This document shows, piece by piece, positions 38,114-48,209 of a DNA stretch of 48,242 nt (position 1 is the stretch's first letter; every line of letters starts with the position of its first letter). The DNA is from Methylococcales bacterium. GTDB taxonomy: Bacteria; Pseudomonadota; Gammaproteobacteria; Methylococcales; Methylomonadaceae. The notes under the pieces are model-generated. The model had not been told where the DNA came from. It searched no databases and saw only the letters and a program-made list of their open reading frames with translations. The stretch covers positions 1 to 48,242 of the forward strand of contig JAURYI010000054.1 of NCBI GenBank assembly GCA_030654015.1. Reading direction: 5' to 3'. A program made the position numbers and the translations under genes.

Positions 38114-39511
38114 TTAAAACTCAAGTGTTGCCGATGCCATACCTTGCAACCACATTTTATTACCGCCCAAATATTGCTTACCTGCTTCATCGGGTACAAA
38201 GGCTTCAATGCCTGCTGATAAACCAAGCATATCATTGACTTGCCAATCGGCGAGTAAATTGACTTCATTGCCATAATCGGCGGAAGTCAACGCCAGTGCG
38301 TCAGGTTTGACAAAGGTATAATTCAGATACACCAAGTTTAACGCAAGGCTTTCATTAGGTGTCAGTACCAGCTTACCGACATGAGTCATCAAGTTGGAAT
38401 TGCTCAGCACAAACTCGCCGTTAATTTCCCCCTGAAACCACGTTCCCCACGTTGAAAACCCAGGTGACATACTGTCAAAACCTTCATCTTGAATGGCGTA
38501 ACGGTAACTTATCGTCGGTTGCCAGAATAAATCCTGCCGTTTATATTCAATTTGCCCGAAGCCGCCCGACGCATGAATGCTTTTTTTGTCGGCTGATTCA
38601 GGGGTAGTAATGGTATCAGCATTGGTTTGATAAGCATATTCGGCACTGACCGTCACATCAGGGTGCGGCGAAAAATCGGCGCGGGCATCATAAGTATCAT
38701 TATTGATACTGGCTTCACCATAATTAATCGTCGAACCTTCATCGTGCAGCGGACGGCTATTGGTGGTATTGACGTAACTTACGCCCACCTTGGCATTCTT
38801 GGCGACTTTATATTCTACATTCGCGCCGTCATAATTTCTTTTTTCGGCAGGATTCAGCGGACGGGTTTCTAAATGGAAGCCCTCGGTAGTCACGCTTTTC
38901 ACATTGATTTTCGCGATAACGGTATCATTAAATGCCGTTCTTGGATTTATCCAGCCCGCGCCCCGATTGCCGCCATTATCCGCACCGTAATGGATTAAAA
39001 ATCCAGAGCCTAATTTATAGTCCTGTCTACCACCCGATATATCAATCGCGTCTTTACCCAATTGCTTGAATACATTGCCCGACTTCCAGCCGACATACAG
39101 ATTTTCGGTCATATTTTCGTCACGGTAATTATCATAACGACCCGATTCGGTGTAATCGGATTCCTGAAAATACATATCGGCATTTTTTTGAGTATAGCCT
39201 GAAGGATCATGCCCCGATGTGCCGCTATACACATAACTGAAACCACCGTACAACGTGCTGTCGCTGGGTAAATTAACCGTAGCTTCTACTTTAGGTGTCG
39301 CGCTTATCTCGACAAAACCATTGCTCAGATTGGCATTATCAGGACTGCCCGACAAATTATTAACCTCACCAAAGGTCGCGGTCTGCACGGTTAATCCCGC
39401 AGACAATCTACCCAGCTCAGTATCATAGACTGGGTAATCAGCAACAGCGGCAGTCGCAAACGTGCTTGCCAATAAACTCCAATAAATTTTTTGCGTTATT
39501 TTTACCATCAT
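38114..39511 (-). CDS. Outer-membrane beta-barrel porin-like protein
   Basis: After a signal peptide (MMVKITQKIYWSLLAS to about residue 24, ending AVA-D) the protein is a series of alternating, Tyr/Asn/Gly-rich amphipathic strands ending in a C-terminal Phe (SATLEF), as outer-membrane barrels do. The block AIDISGGRQDYKLGSGFLI resembles alginate-export-type porins, but substrate specificity cannot be read. The frame is open 33 residues further upstream to 39610; the tandem ATGs at 39511/39508 are preferred because they place a proper signal peptide at the N-terminus. The ribosome-binding site is poor. It is the first gene of an operon with the cyclase and is divergent from the carbonic anhydrase gene. 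Confidence 0.8.
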   Translation of the reverse strand: MMVKITQKIYWSLLASTFATAAVADYPVYDTELGRLSAGLTVQTATFGEVNNLSGSPDNANLSNGFVEISATPKVEATVNLPSDSTLYGGFSYVYSGTSGHDPSGYTQKNADMYFQESDYTESGRYDNYRDENMTENLYVGWKSGNVFKQLGKDAIDISGGRQDYKLGSGFLIHYGADNGGNRGAGWINPRTAFNDTVIAKINVKSVTTEGFHLETRPLNPAEKRNYDGANVEYKVAKNAKVGVSYVNTTNSRPLHDEGSTINYGEASINNDTYDARADFSPHPDVTVSAEYAYQTNADTITTPESADKKSIHASGGFGQIEYKRQDLFWQPTISYRYAIQDEGFDSMSPGFSTWGTWFQGEINGEFVLSNSNLMTHVGKLVLTPNESLALNLVYLNYTFVKPDALALTSADYGNEVNLLADWQVNDMLGLSAGIEAFVPDEAGKQYLGGNKMWLQGMASATLEF

Positions 39512-39627
39512 CCAAGGTGAATTATTCAGTAGTAACGTGTAGTTATTTAGTGTAGTCACGAAGCCGAATAATGCCACCTTAACGTCATCATCTGCGGCAT
39601 AATGAAGCAAATGCTTATGCGCTATGC

Positions 39628-39672
39628 TATGATAAACCGACCGTATTGATTGGTAATGAGGCCAATACGGTC
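39628..39672 (+). promoter_or_regulatory. Promoter and inverted repeat before the carbonic anhydrase gene
   Basis: TGC followed by TATGAT (39628-39633) is a good extended -10. About 6 bp downstream, at the expected start of the RNA, a perfect 10-bp inverted repeat GACCGTATTG / CAATACGGTC (39639-39648 and 39663-39672) with a 14-nt spacer begins. It could be an operator at +1 or a hairpin at the 5' end of the mRNA. The porin promoter should lie in the same gap, reading the other way. Confidence 0.5.
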
Positions 39673-39705
39673 AATCAATCATTCACACACTGGAGGAATA
39701 TAACA

Positions 39706-40278
39706 ATGACAAAAATTTTAAATGAAGTGTTAAGTGCTAATCGTGATTATGTAGCAGGTTTTGATAAAGGTGATTTAGCAATGCCCCCCGCACGGCAGTT
39801 TGCGATTTTAACCTGCATGGATGCGCGTTTAGACCCTGCAAAATACGCAGGTTTATCAGAAGGTGACGCACACGTTATTCGTAATGCAGGCGGTCGCGCG
39901 AGTGATGATGCAATACGTTCACTGGTCATTTCTTATAAATTATTAGGCACGCGCGAATGGTTTGTGATTCATCACACCGATTGCGGCATGGAAACCTTCA
40001 ACAACGACATCATGAGCGATTTACTGGCAAGCAGCTTAAAAACTGCGTCGGTTGATGCCAGTGGCTGGCATGATTGCTGTGAAGGCGGCGGTTCAACCGA
40101 CGGCAAATACATTAACTGGCTGACCATTAAAGATCAGGCAGAAAGCGTACTGGAAGACGTAAAACGCATTAAAGCCCATCCATTAGTGCCTTCCGATATT
40201 CCTGTGTATGGTTATATCTACGATGTTAAATCAGGTCGTTTAATTGAAGTACCTGAAGCAACAGCGGCTGGAAAATAA
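39706..40278 (+). CDS. Beta-class carbonic anhydrase
   Basis: Interconverts CO2 and bicarbonate; a cytosolic zinc enzyme. The 190 residues carry the beta-class ligands Cys37 (TCMDARLD), His90 and Cys93 (HHTDCGM) and the Asp39-Arg41 pair. The short, compact form resembles the mycobacterial Rv1284-type subfamily. A strong GGAGG (39692-39696), 9 nt before the ATG at 39706, decides the start against an in-frame ATG 60 bp upstream, which would lie inside the hairpin. It diverges from the porin-cyclase operon and precedes a dicarboxylate symporter. CS2 hydrolases share this fold, so another substrate is possible but less likely. Confidence 0.92.
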   Translation: MTKILNEVLSANRDYVAGFDKGDLAMPPARQFAILTCMDARLDPAKYAGLSEGDAHVIRNAGGRASDDAIRSLVISYKLLGTREWFVIHHTDCGMETFNNDIMSDLLASSLKTASVDASGWHDCCEGGGSTDGKYINWLTIKDQAESVLEDVKRIKAHPLVPSDIPVYGYIYDVKSGRLIEVPEATAAGK

Positions 40279-40285
40279 GCAGTCA

Positions 40286-40321
40286 GTAGCTCGCATGGAT
40301 TAACCACGCCATGCGAGCTAC
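40286..40321. repeat. 13-bp perfect hairpin after the carbonic anhydrase gene
   Basis: GTAGCTCGCATGG (40286-40298) and CCATGCGAGCTAC (40309-40321) are perfect inverted repeats with a 10-nt loop, 8 bp after the stop. There is no T-tract, so it is a REP-like or RNA-stabilising hairpin more than a classical terminator. Confidence 0.7.
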
Positions 40322-40442
40322 GCACTCAGTCTCTACCGCTTGGAATAACGCCCACCCGAAAAGCGCATGATAAAAATTAACGACAAGGATTTTGGTATTA
40401 AGCGAAAATACCGTCATTGCTGAATGTTATTTAGGAATTATC

Positions 40443-41693
40443 ATGAGCCACCCGCATCACACTCCAGTACCCAATCGCCAAACACTGTACGTCGCTATCG
40501 CGCTGGTCTTAGGTATCATCGTGGGTGAATTACTCAATTTGAACTTGGCAAAGGGCAGTCCTGCGCTCGTGCAGATTTTAGAAATTCTGACCGTATTAAC
40601 CGATATTTTCTTACGTCTGGTGAAAATGATTATCGCGCCGCTGGTGTTTGCCACCTTGGTGGTCGGTATGGCGAAAACAGGCGATGTTAAAACCGTCGGA
40701 CGAATCGGCATTAAAGCCATGTTGTGGTTTTTTTCCGCGTCCTTATTCAGTTTGTTACTGGGTATGCTGCTGGTTAATGTGTTTCATCCTGGTTCTTCGT
40801 TACATATTGCCTTGCCGCCTGTTGATGCCAGTACGGGCTTGGTGAATGTGAAGCCGACCTTGACTAATTTTGTCGCGCATATTTTTCCGAAAAGCATTAT
40901 TGAAGCAATGGCGAACAATGAGATTCTGCAAATTGTAGTGTTTTCCATGTTTTTCGGCATTGCCTGTGCATCGTTAGGCGAACTGGCACACCCTACGGTG
41001 AAATTACTTGATTCGCTGTCTCATGTGATGCTGAAAGTCACCAGCTATGTAATGCACTACGCGCCCGTTGCGGTGTTTGCGGCAATGGCGGCGGTGATTG
41101 CGCAAAATGGCATCGGGGTATTGTTGAGCTATGGGCAGTTTATCGGTGAGTTTTATTTTGCCTTATTATTACTGTGTACGTTGTTGGGCTGTTTTTCCAC
41201 CTTGTTTATCGGACAACGTATCTGGTCTTTATTACGCCATATTCGTGAACCAATGTTACTGGCATTCGGTACGGCAAGCAGTGAAAGTGCGTACCCCAAA
41301 CTATTGCAACAATTAGAACGCTTTGGTTGTGATGAAAAAGTCTGTGGTTTGGTATTGCCGCTGGGTTATTCATTTAATCTGGACGGCAGCATGATGTACA
41401 TGACCTTTGCAACCCTGTTTATCGCTCAGGCTTACGGTATTGATATGCCGCTGGGCGAACAGCTGATGATGTTGCTGGTACTGTTGTTTACCAGTAAAGG
41501 CGTAGCGGGCGTGCCCAGAGCGTCCCTGATTGTCATTGCCGCTACGCTGTCGATGTTTGATATTCCCGAAGCGGGTTTATTGTTATTGCTGGGTATAGAT
41601 CAAGTGTTGGACATGGGACGCAGTGCAACTAATGTATTCGGCAACAGTATTGCCAGTGTGCTGGTGAGTCGATGGCAGGGTGCATTAAAATAG
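40443..41693 (+). CDS. Dicarboxylate/amino acid:cation symporter (DAACS family)
   Basis: An inner-membrane Na+- or H+-coupled carrier of the GltP/DctA family. The 416 residues contain about eight hydrophobic helices and the family's re-entrant and helix motifs: AFGTASSESAYPKL (serine-rich loop), LGYSFNLDGSMMYMTF (the NMDGT-like motif, here NLDGS) and FTSKGVAGVPRASLIV. The substrate could be C4-dicarboxylates or glutamate/aspartate and is not decided by what I see. The ATG at 40443 has AGGA 6 nt upstream and is preferred to an in-frame start 51 bp earlier. It is separated from the carbonic anhydrase gene by a hairpin and probably has its own promoter. Confidence 0.92.
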   Translation: MSHPHHTPVPNRQTLYVAIALVLGIIVGELLNLNLAKGSPALVQILEILTVLTDIFLRLVKMIIAPLVFATLVVGMAKTGDVKTVGRIGIKAMLWFFSASLFSLLLGMLLVNVFHPGSSLHIALPPVDASTGLVNVKPTLTNFVAHIFPKSIIEAMANNEILQIVVFSMFFGIACASLGELAHPTVKLLDSLSHVMLKVTSYVMHYAPVAVFAAMAAVIAQNGIGVLLSYGQFIGEFYFALLLLCTLLGCFSTLFIGQRIWSLLRHIREPMLLAFGTASSESAYPKLLQQLERFGCDEKVCGLVLPLGYSFNLDGSMMYMTFATLFIAQAYGIDMPLGEQLMMLLVLLFTSKGVAGVPRASLIVIAATLSMFDIPEAGLLLLLGIDQVLDMGRSATNVFGNSIASVLVSRWQGALK

Positions 41694-41780
41694 AATAGGC
41701 TTTAAATTAATAATGCTTTAGTTGTCCTCAGTGTGTGCGTAGAATAGTTGCTTCATTAGTACACTTTAATATAGGAAAAG

Positions 41781-42170
41781 ATGATGAAACAACTAAAGCT
41801 AGCCGCCGTATTACTGGGTTTGTCGCTATTTGGCAGTGCTGTTTATGCTGATGTTACATTACAATCCACCGCAGAAATGGAAGGCACTTGGAAGCTGCAA
41901 ACCAGCAAAAATACCTTAACCGATAAAGCTCCTGTGACGCGCGAAGATACTTGGATATTTAAAGATGGCAAAGTAACGATTGTACATATTCCGCGTGAAG
42001 GAAAATATTACGACCAACCGCCCGTCAGTTACGAAATAGAAGAGGGTAAATTAAAAATTGCACTGGTCGGCAATAACCGCTTTGATGTGTTTACTGTCGT
42101 GGAAAAAGACGACAAAAATATGACGCTGAAAGGAAAATACGGCGGTTATTATTTCTTTGATAAAAAATAA
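41781..42170 (+). CDS. Small secreted protein, lipocalin-like, unknown function
   Basis: A 129-residue protein with a clear signal peptide (1-23, ending VYA-D). The mature part is about 105 residues of alternating strands (GTWKLQTSKNTL, TWIFKDGKVTIVHI, YEIEEGKLKIALV, FDVFTVVEKDDKNMTLKG) that look like the small beta-barrel of lipocalin-like or META-like domains, with the GTWxL start often found in lipocalins. I do not recognise a specific family. The tandem ATG three bases downstream (41784) is better spaced from AGGA (41773-41776) and may be the true start. It stands alone between the symporter and the convergent parA gene. Confidence 0.75.
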   Translation: MMKQLKLAAVLLGLSLFGSAVYADVTLQSTAEMEGTWKLQTSKNTLTDKAPVTREDTWIFKDGKVTIVHIPREGKYYDQPPVSYEIEEGKLKIALVGNNRFDVFTVVEKDDKNMTLKGKYGGYYFFDKK

Positions 42171-42191
42171 TATTTAATTCCCGCTTCGTAA

Positions 42192-42248
42192 GTCGGAAAC
42201 AGTCTGCTTGAGCAACCGCGAACACAGACGTTTCCGACAAAACGGCAT
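42192..42248. repeat. Inverted repeat GTCGGAAAC-GTCTG between convergent genes
   Basis: The left arm (42192-42206) and right arm (42235-42248) pair over 14 bp with one bulged A. It lies 22 bp after the secreted-protein gene and 62 bp from the parA stop. There is no T-tract. Confidence 0.6.
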
Positions 42249-42309
42249 CAATTATCAGAAATGCCCACCCCGCGCTACGCTTGGAGAGGCTTATTCTGAC
42301 CTGCAAAGC

Positions 42310-43089
42310 TTAACGGCTATGAATCTCCGCGTGTAACGCTAAATACTCAATGGTCAGTTTATGATTAGGCATATAGTGAATCAACGGCTTGGATTCAGTG
42401 TGTGATTCTCTGATTTTAATCGACGGCGAAATCATTGAACTTAACACGGGTAAACCTTCGGCAATCAGTTCATCCACTAATATGCGCGGTAAATTAGCCT
42501 GTTTTTGGAATTGATTCACCACGATACCTTCAATTTCCAGATTTTGATTATGATCGGCTTTCACTTCGGTTAATGCAGTCATCAACGTGTATAAGGCTTC
42601 TCTGGAAAACGTATCGCAATCAAATGGAATCAAGCATCTATCCGCCGCAATCAATGCCGATTGGCTGTAAAAATTTAAAATCGGCGGCGTGTCGATATAA
42701 ATACAATCAAAACCTTCCAGTTTTTCCAGTGCTTCTTTTAATTTAAAAATTTTAAAACGTGATTCCAAGCGACCTTGTAACGGCTCAAGTTCTGGATGCG
42801 AGGGAATAACATATAAATTCGGAAACGGAGTTTCGTGAATTACGCCCTCTAAACCCGTGCTGTTATTGTTGCCGAATAAAGAAATACTCAAACAATCTTT
42901 AAAAAAATGGGCAATAGTTTTGTCGCTGTCGGTGACTTTTTGCCCTAATAAGTATTGCGTGGAATTACCTTGTATATCTAAATCAATCACGAGCGTGCGC
43001 TTGCCTTCAACTGCACTGATAGCGGCTAAATTACAGGTAATGGTGGATTTTCCGACCCCGCCTTTTTGGTTGAATATGACTCTGCGCAT
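42310..43089 (-). CDS. Orphan ParA-family ATPase
   Basis: A deviant Walker A ATPase of the ParA/Soj/MinD superfamily. The 259 residues show KGGVGKST at 9-16, VIDLDIQGNSTQYLL, YIDTPPILNF (Walker B) and the late SPSIKIRESHTESKPLI block typical of ParA partition ATPases, which bind DNA non-specifically when dimeric. No parB or parS is seen near it, so it is not an obvious chromosome or plasmid partition pair; orphan ParAs often place other cargo such as chemotaxis arrays, flagella or carboxysomes. AGGA lies 8 nt before the ATG. It is followed upstream by the DUF1451 gene on the same strand, 59 bp away. Confidence 0.9.
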   Translation of the reverse strand: MRRVIFNQKGGVGKSTITCNLAAISAVEGKRTLVIDLDIQGNSTQYLLGQKVTDSDKTIAHFFKDCLSISLFGNNNSTGLEGVIHETPFPNLYVIPSHPELEPLQGRLESRFKIFKLKEALEKLEGFDCIYIDTPPILNFYSQSALIAADRCLIPFDCDTFSREALYTLMTALTEVKADHNQNLEIEGIVVNQFQKQANLPRILVDELIAEGLPVLSSMISPSIKIRESHTESKPLIHYMPNHKLTIEYLALHAEIHSR

Positions 43090-43148
43090 TGTTACGATCC
43101 TGTGAAATCAGTAGATAAAATTAAATTATAAGGTTTAGTTGTTGAATA

Positions 43149-43634
43149 TCAAACGCGAATAAAGGTAGTCGCATGACATTTTGGACACTCTGGAATTTCA
43201 CTGGGTGTTTTAAAAGCAATTTCTTTACCGCATTCGTCACAAATAAACGTGCCCGGAAAAGTAATATCGCCACTGTGATAAGTGTGTTTAGTGGCTAATT
43301 GTTTGATTTTTTCCAGTTCAATACGGGTTTTGTCCGCCAGACTTAAAAACGCATCCAAAATGAATTTTTCAATCAGCTCCACATCAAACTTGAACCATTC
43401 GGATAATGAATCATTATCGGCTTTATGCTCCAAACCCTGCGCCGCGTGTTCAATATCGCGTTGTACATAGCTGGAGACTTTATCCAGTTCTTCGTCAGTT
43501 AATTCGTTGGTTTGGCTGGTTTTCTCTTTAGAAATTTCCACCGCTTCAGAAAAGCTGTGCAACGTATCTTCCATTGCCTCATGCAAATGCTGCATGAATT
43601 CGCTGTAGGCTTTGATTAATTTGTCTTTGTTCAT
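43149..43634 (-). CDS. DUF1451 zinc-ribbon protein (YbeL-like)
   Basis: The 161 residues form an acidic, helical N-terminal region (1-120) and a C-terminal zinc ribbon with Cys132/Cys135 (CDEC) and Cys150/Cys153 (CPKC). This matches the DUF1451 family, which includes E. coli YbeL. The function is unknown. A good AGGAG lies 9 nt before the ATG. It precedes the parA gene on the same strand. Confidence 0.88.
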   Translation of the reverse strand: MNKDKLIKAYSEFMQHLHEAMEDTLHSFSEAVEISKEKTSQTNELTDEELDKVSSYVQRDIEHAAQGLEHKADNDSLSEWFKFDVELIEKFILDAFLSLADKTRIELEKIKQLATKHTYHSGDITFPGTFICDECGKEIAFKTPSEIPECPKCHATTFIRV

Positions 43635-43744
43635 AGTATGTCACTCCTGATTATGTGGTTACACGCTATTCTAACGCTTTTAATAAATAAAAGCCGATAG
43701 TGATAACAAAAACACTTAGAACCTGCTCGACATAAGAAGCTCTT

Positions 43745-43803
43745 GTCCACGAAAAACACGAAAAGCACGAACAATAATTGCATTACCGCATCTTGGTGAA
43801 AGG
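43745..43803. repeat. Solo end of the CACGAAA repeat family, copy 4
   Basis: GTCCACGAAAAACACGAAAA followed by about 35 bp that also match the left end of copy 1 (AATAAYTGC, TTACCGCAT, CTTGGT). No inverted partner is found before the next gene, so this is one end only or a decayed copy. The gap 43635-43883 shows nothing else that I can name. Confidence 0.7.
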
Positions 43804-43883
43804 TTGGATTTATTTTGCCATTGCAACCTGAAAACATAGTCTAAAATGTACAACAATCTCCAACTTCTTTATCTCGAAATATT

Positions 43884-44696
43884 ATGAAATCAACACGCAA
43901 AATCACCGTCGGCTTAGCCCTGACAACCTTACTGGTCGCCTGCTCCACATACCAGCCCATTGAGACACCGACTGTTATCACACCCGTAAAACCACAGGTT
44001 CAAACCAAGCCGAATTACCTCCCGCCCATTAACCCGCTGGGCGAAAGAACCGTAGACGACATTGTGCAAATTTACGGCGCGAACGCGACACGCAAACTAA
44101 ACGCCTATTTCACCAAAGCCAAAGTATCTTTTCCGCCCAAAGAAATTACCATCGTCGCGTTAAAACAGGAACGGAAACTGGAACTGTGGGCGAGAGACAA
44201 CAAAGAATTCCGCCTGATTCACACCTACAACATTCAGGCAGCCAGTGGCGTAGCGGGGCCAAAATTGCGCTTGGGCGACAAGCAAGTGCCAGAAGGTATT
44301 TACCGCATCGACGGACTGAATCCTAACAGCCATTACCACCTGTCCATGAAACTCAACTACCCGAACGAATTTGATTTACTTCATGCAGAAATGGAAGGAC
44401 GCACCGAACCGGGATCAGATATATTCATACACGGCAGAGCCGTCTCTATCGGTTGCCTTGCAATGGGCGATGAAACCATAGAAGAACTGTTTATCCTCAC
44501 CACGCAAGTAGGCGCGGAAAATGTAAAAGTCGTCATCACCCCGCACGACCCAAGAATCAGCCCACTAACCGCTGATTCAGCACAACTACCACTATGGACA
44601 ACGGAACTGTATGCCAATATTTCGCGTGAAATCAATGCCCTGTCAACGACAGTGAAGTCGGCGCAATCAATGGGTTCACCATCAATGCTGCATTAA
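43884..44696 (+). CDS. L,D-transpeptidase family lipoprotein (YafK-like)
   Basis: The 270 residues begin with a signal peptide ending in the lipobox LVAC, so Cys20 is probably lipidated. After a proline-rich linker comes a YkuD-type domain of the YafK branch (about 85-220). The catalytic motif HGRAVSIGCLAMGD has His183 and Cys191, as required for L,D-transpeptidases. YafK/DpaA in E. coli is a hydrolase that detaches Braun lipoprotein from peptidoglycan, so hydrolysis and cross-linking are both possible. It is a single gene; downstream a palindromic repeat separates it from the convergent katG. Confidence 0.9.
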   Translation: MKSTRKITVGLALTTLLVACSTYQPIETPTVITPVKPQVQTKPNYLPPINPLGERTVDDIVQIYGANATRKLNAYFTKAKVSFPPKEITIVALKQERKLELWARDNKEFRLIHTYNIQAASGVAGPKLRLGDKQVPEGIYRIDGLNPNSHYHLSMKLNYPNEFDLLHAEMEGRTEPGSDIFIHGRAVSIGCLAMGDETIEELFILTTQVGAENVKVVITPHDPRISPLTADSAQLPLWTTELYANISREINALSTTVKSAQSMGSPSMLH

Positions 44697-44713
44697 TTGT
44701 CGTAGTCGTAGTT

Positions 44714-44788
44714 GTAGGCTGGGATGAGGTACGAATCCCAGCATTTTGTCATTATTTTGCTGGGATTCCTTTCGTCATCCCAGCCTAC
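44714..44788. repeat. Palindromic repeat GTAGGCTGGGATGAGG family, copy 2
   Basis: Left half 44714-44743 (GTAGGCTGGGATGAGGTACG onward) and inverted right half 44758-44788, with a 14-nt spacer. It is related to 35450-35528, and again placed at a gene end, between convergent genes. Confidence 0.8.
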
Positions 44789-44843
44789 GGACCTCAATTC
44801 ATTTAAAAGTCGAACCTAGCGTAGATATTTTCAATCCACAAGG

Positions 44844-47102
<2,259 letters not shown>

Positions 47103-47437
47103 TCAATATCTACAAACAGCCTCTAAAGGCTGCTAATTTTTTCTGGCAAAAGGCTTAAACAAAACACAAAAAGTCTATTGGAACGGAACGAAAATCAACC
47201 GCTTAGCCTAAGTATATCAGGGCAATCGCGTTTGACTTTTAAAATTATTATTAAATCAATAGCTTATCATTAATTAAAGCATTTTTCTGGTTATTTTTAA
47301 TTTTATCTTATTGATTGTTAATGGTTTTTTAATGCAATTGCCCTGCTAAGCATACCCTTTAAATCCATTAGCACAACTGCCATGTTATAAGATTTCGTCT
47401 CTCGCTGAGCATTTACCAACGCGATAAGATACACTAT

Positions 47438-47507
47438 ATAGGATATGCTGAGATATGAGAAGCGCGTCGTTCGAGTTGACGCGCCTCCTATCGTCGGCAC
47501 ATCCTAT
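47438..47507. repeat. Nested inverted repeats in the katG-ykgJ gap
   Basis: An outer pair, ATAGGATATGC (47438-47448) and GCACATCCTAT (47497-47507), matches at 10 of 11 positions and encloses a perfect GCGCGTC/GACGCGC hairpin (47462-47468 and 47478-47484). The 478-bp gap 47088-47565 is otherwise AT-rich and holds the promoters of both divergent genes, which I could not define. Confidence 0.5.
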
Positions 47508-47565
47508 TTTACTGGATTGAATCCTGTAAAAAGCTATAAAGCGCGTGAAAATACCAAATACAAAC

Positions 47566-48105
47566 ATGAATACACTAACCCAGCTCCATGCTGATATTGA
47601 TGCCCGCGTGCAAACGATCAGTGACGATAATTCAGATTGGCTGTGTCGCATGGGCTGTGATGGCTGTTGCCGACGGCTTGCGGAAATTCCCAGACTCACA
47701 GCAACCGAATGGGAGTTATTGCGGGATGGACTCGCCGCGTTGCCGCCTGAGCAGCTTTTGGAGATTGGTCGGGGCATTGCCGCGCTGACTGAGCAGACTG
47801 CACGCCCTGTCATTTGCCCGATGTTGAATCAATCGCTGGGGGCTTGCAGGGTGTACGCGCATAGACCTGTGGCTTGTCGCACTTACGGTTTTTATGTGCA
47901 GCGTGATAAGGGGCTTTATTGTACGGAGATAGCAGCGCGTGTGGCAGAGGGCGATTGGGCGACGGTGGTGTGGGGCAATCATGATGGGGTTGATCGCAGT
48001 CTCAACGCGCTGGGTGATAGCCGCGATTTGACCGAGTGGTTCGCGCTTTGGCAACAACCCGCTAATCCAACCGACATTTCTCACGTCTGCTTAGCTAATA
48101 AATGA
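47566..48105 (+). CDS. YkgJ-family cysteine-cluster protein
   Basis: A 179-residue soluble protein with the YkgJ Fe-S/zinc-type cysteine pattern: Cys27, Cys31, Cys34, Cys35 (CRMGCDGCC), Cys84, Cys94, Cys104 (YAHRPVACRTYG) and Cys119. The family is thought to bind a metal cluster; the reaction is unknown. The ATG at 47566 is preferred to an upstream in-frame GTG at 47545. The stop codon directly abuts half of the ATGACTGCCAGTCC hairpin repeat, so the extreme C-terminus may have been set by repeat insertion or deletion. Confidence 0.85.
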   Translation: MNTLTQLHADIDARVQTISDDNSDWLCRMGCDGCCRRLAEIPRLTATEWELLRDGLAALPPEQLLEIGRGIAALTEQTARPVICPMLNQSLGACRVYAHRPVACRTYGFYVQRDKGLYCTEIAARVAEGDWATVVWGNHDGVDRSLNALGDSRDLTEWFALWQQPANPTDISHVCLANK

Positions 48106-48120
48106 AGGACTGGCAGTCAT
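48106..48120. repeat. Half of the ATGACTGCCAGTCC hairpin
   Basis: AGGACTGGCAGTCAT is the right arm of the hairpin seen at 18862-18894 and 33474-33506. It is present alone, immediately after a stop codon. The left arm is missing. Confidence 0.7.
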
Positions 48121-48209
48121 ATTGCTGATTGTTATACTCACTTGACATTCAAAAACGTTAGCACTCAAGTTTCTAGTGGTCAGTCCATTTTATTATGACG
48201 GTGTGATAA

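Noticed and set aside
39512-39610. Longer N-terminus of the porin
   Set aside because: The 33 extra residues carry no signal peptide and would bury the real one; the tandem ATGs at 39511/39508 start it properly.
40443-41693. Bicarbonate transporter beside the carbonic anhydrase
   Set aside because: The motifs (SSES loop, NLDGS) are those of DAACS carriers of dicarboxylates or amino acids, not of known bicarbonate transporter families.
47218-47345. Possible MITE: 9-bp inverted repeat CAGGGCAAT / ATTGCCCTG around an AT-rich stretch
   Set aside because: A 9-bp match in a gap of this size can arise by chance, the arms do not extend, and no related copy was found in the window.
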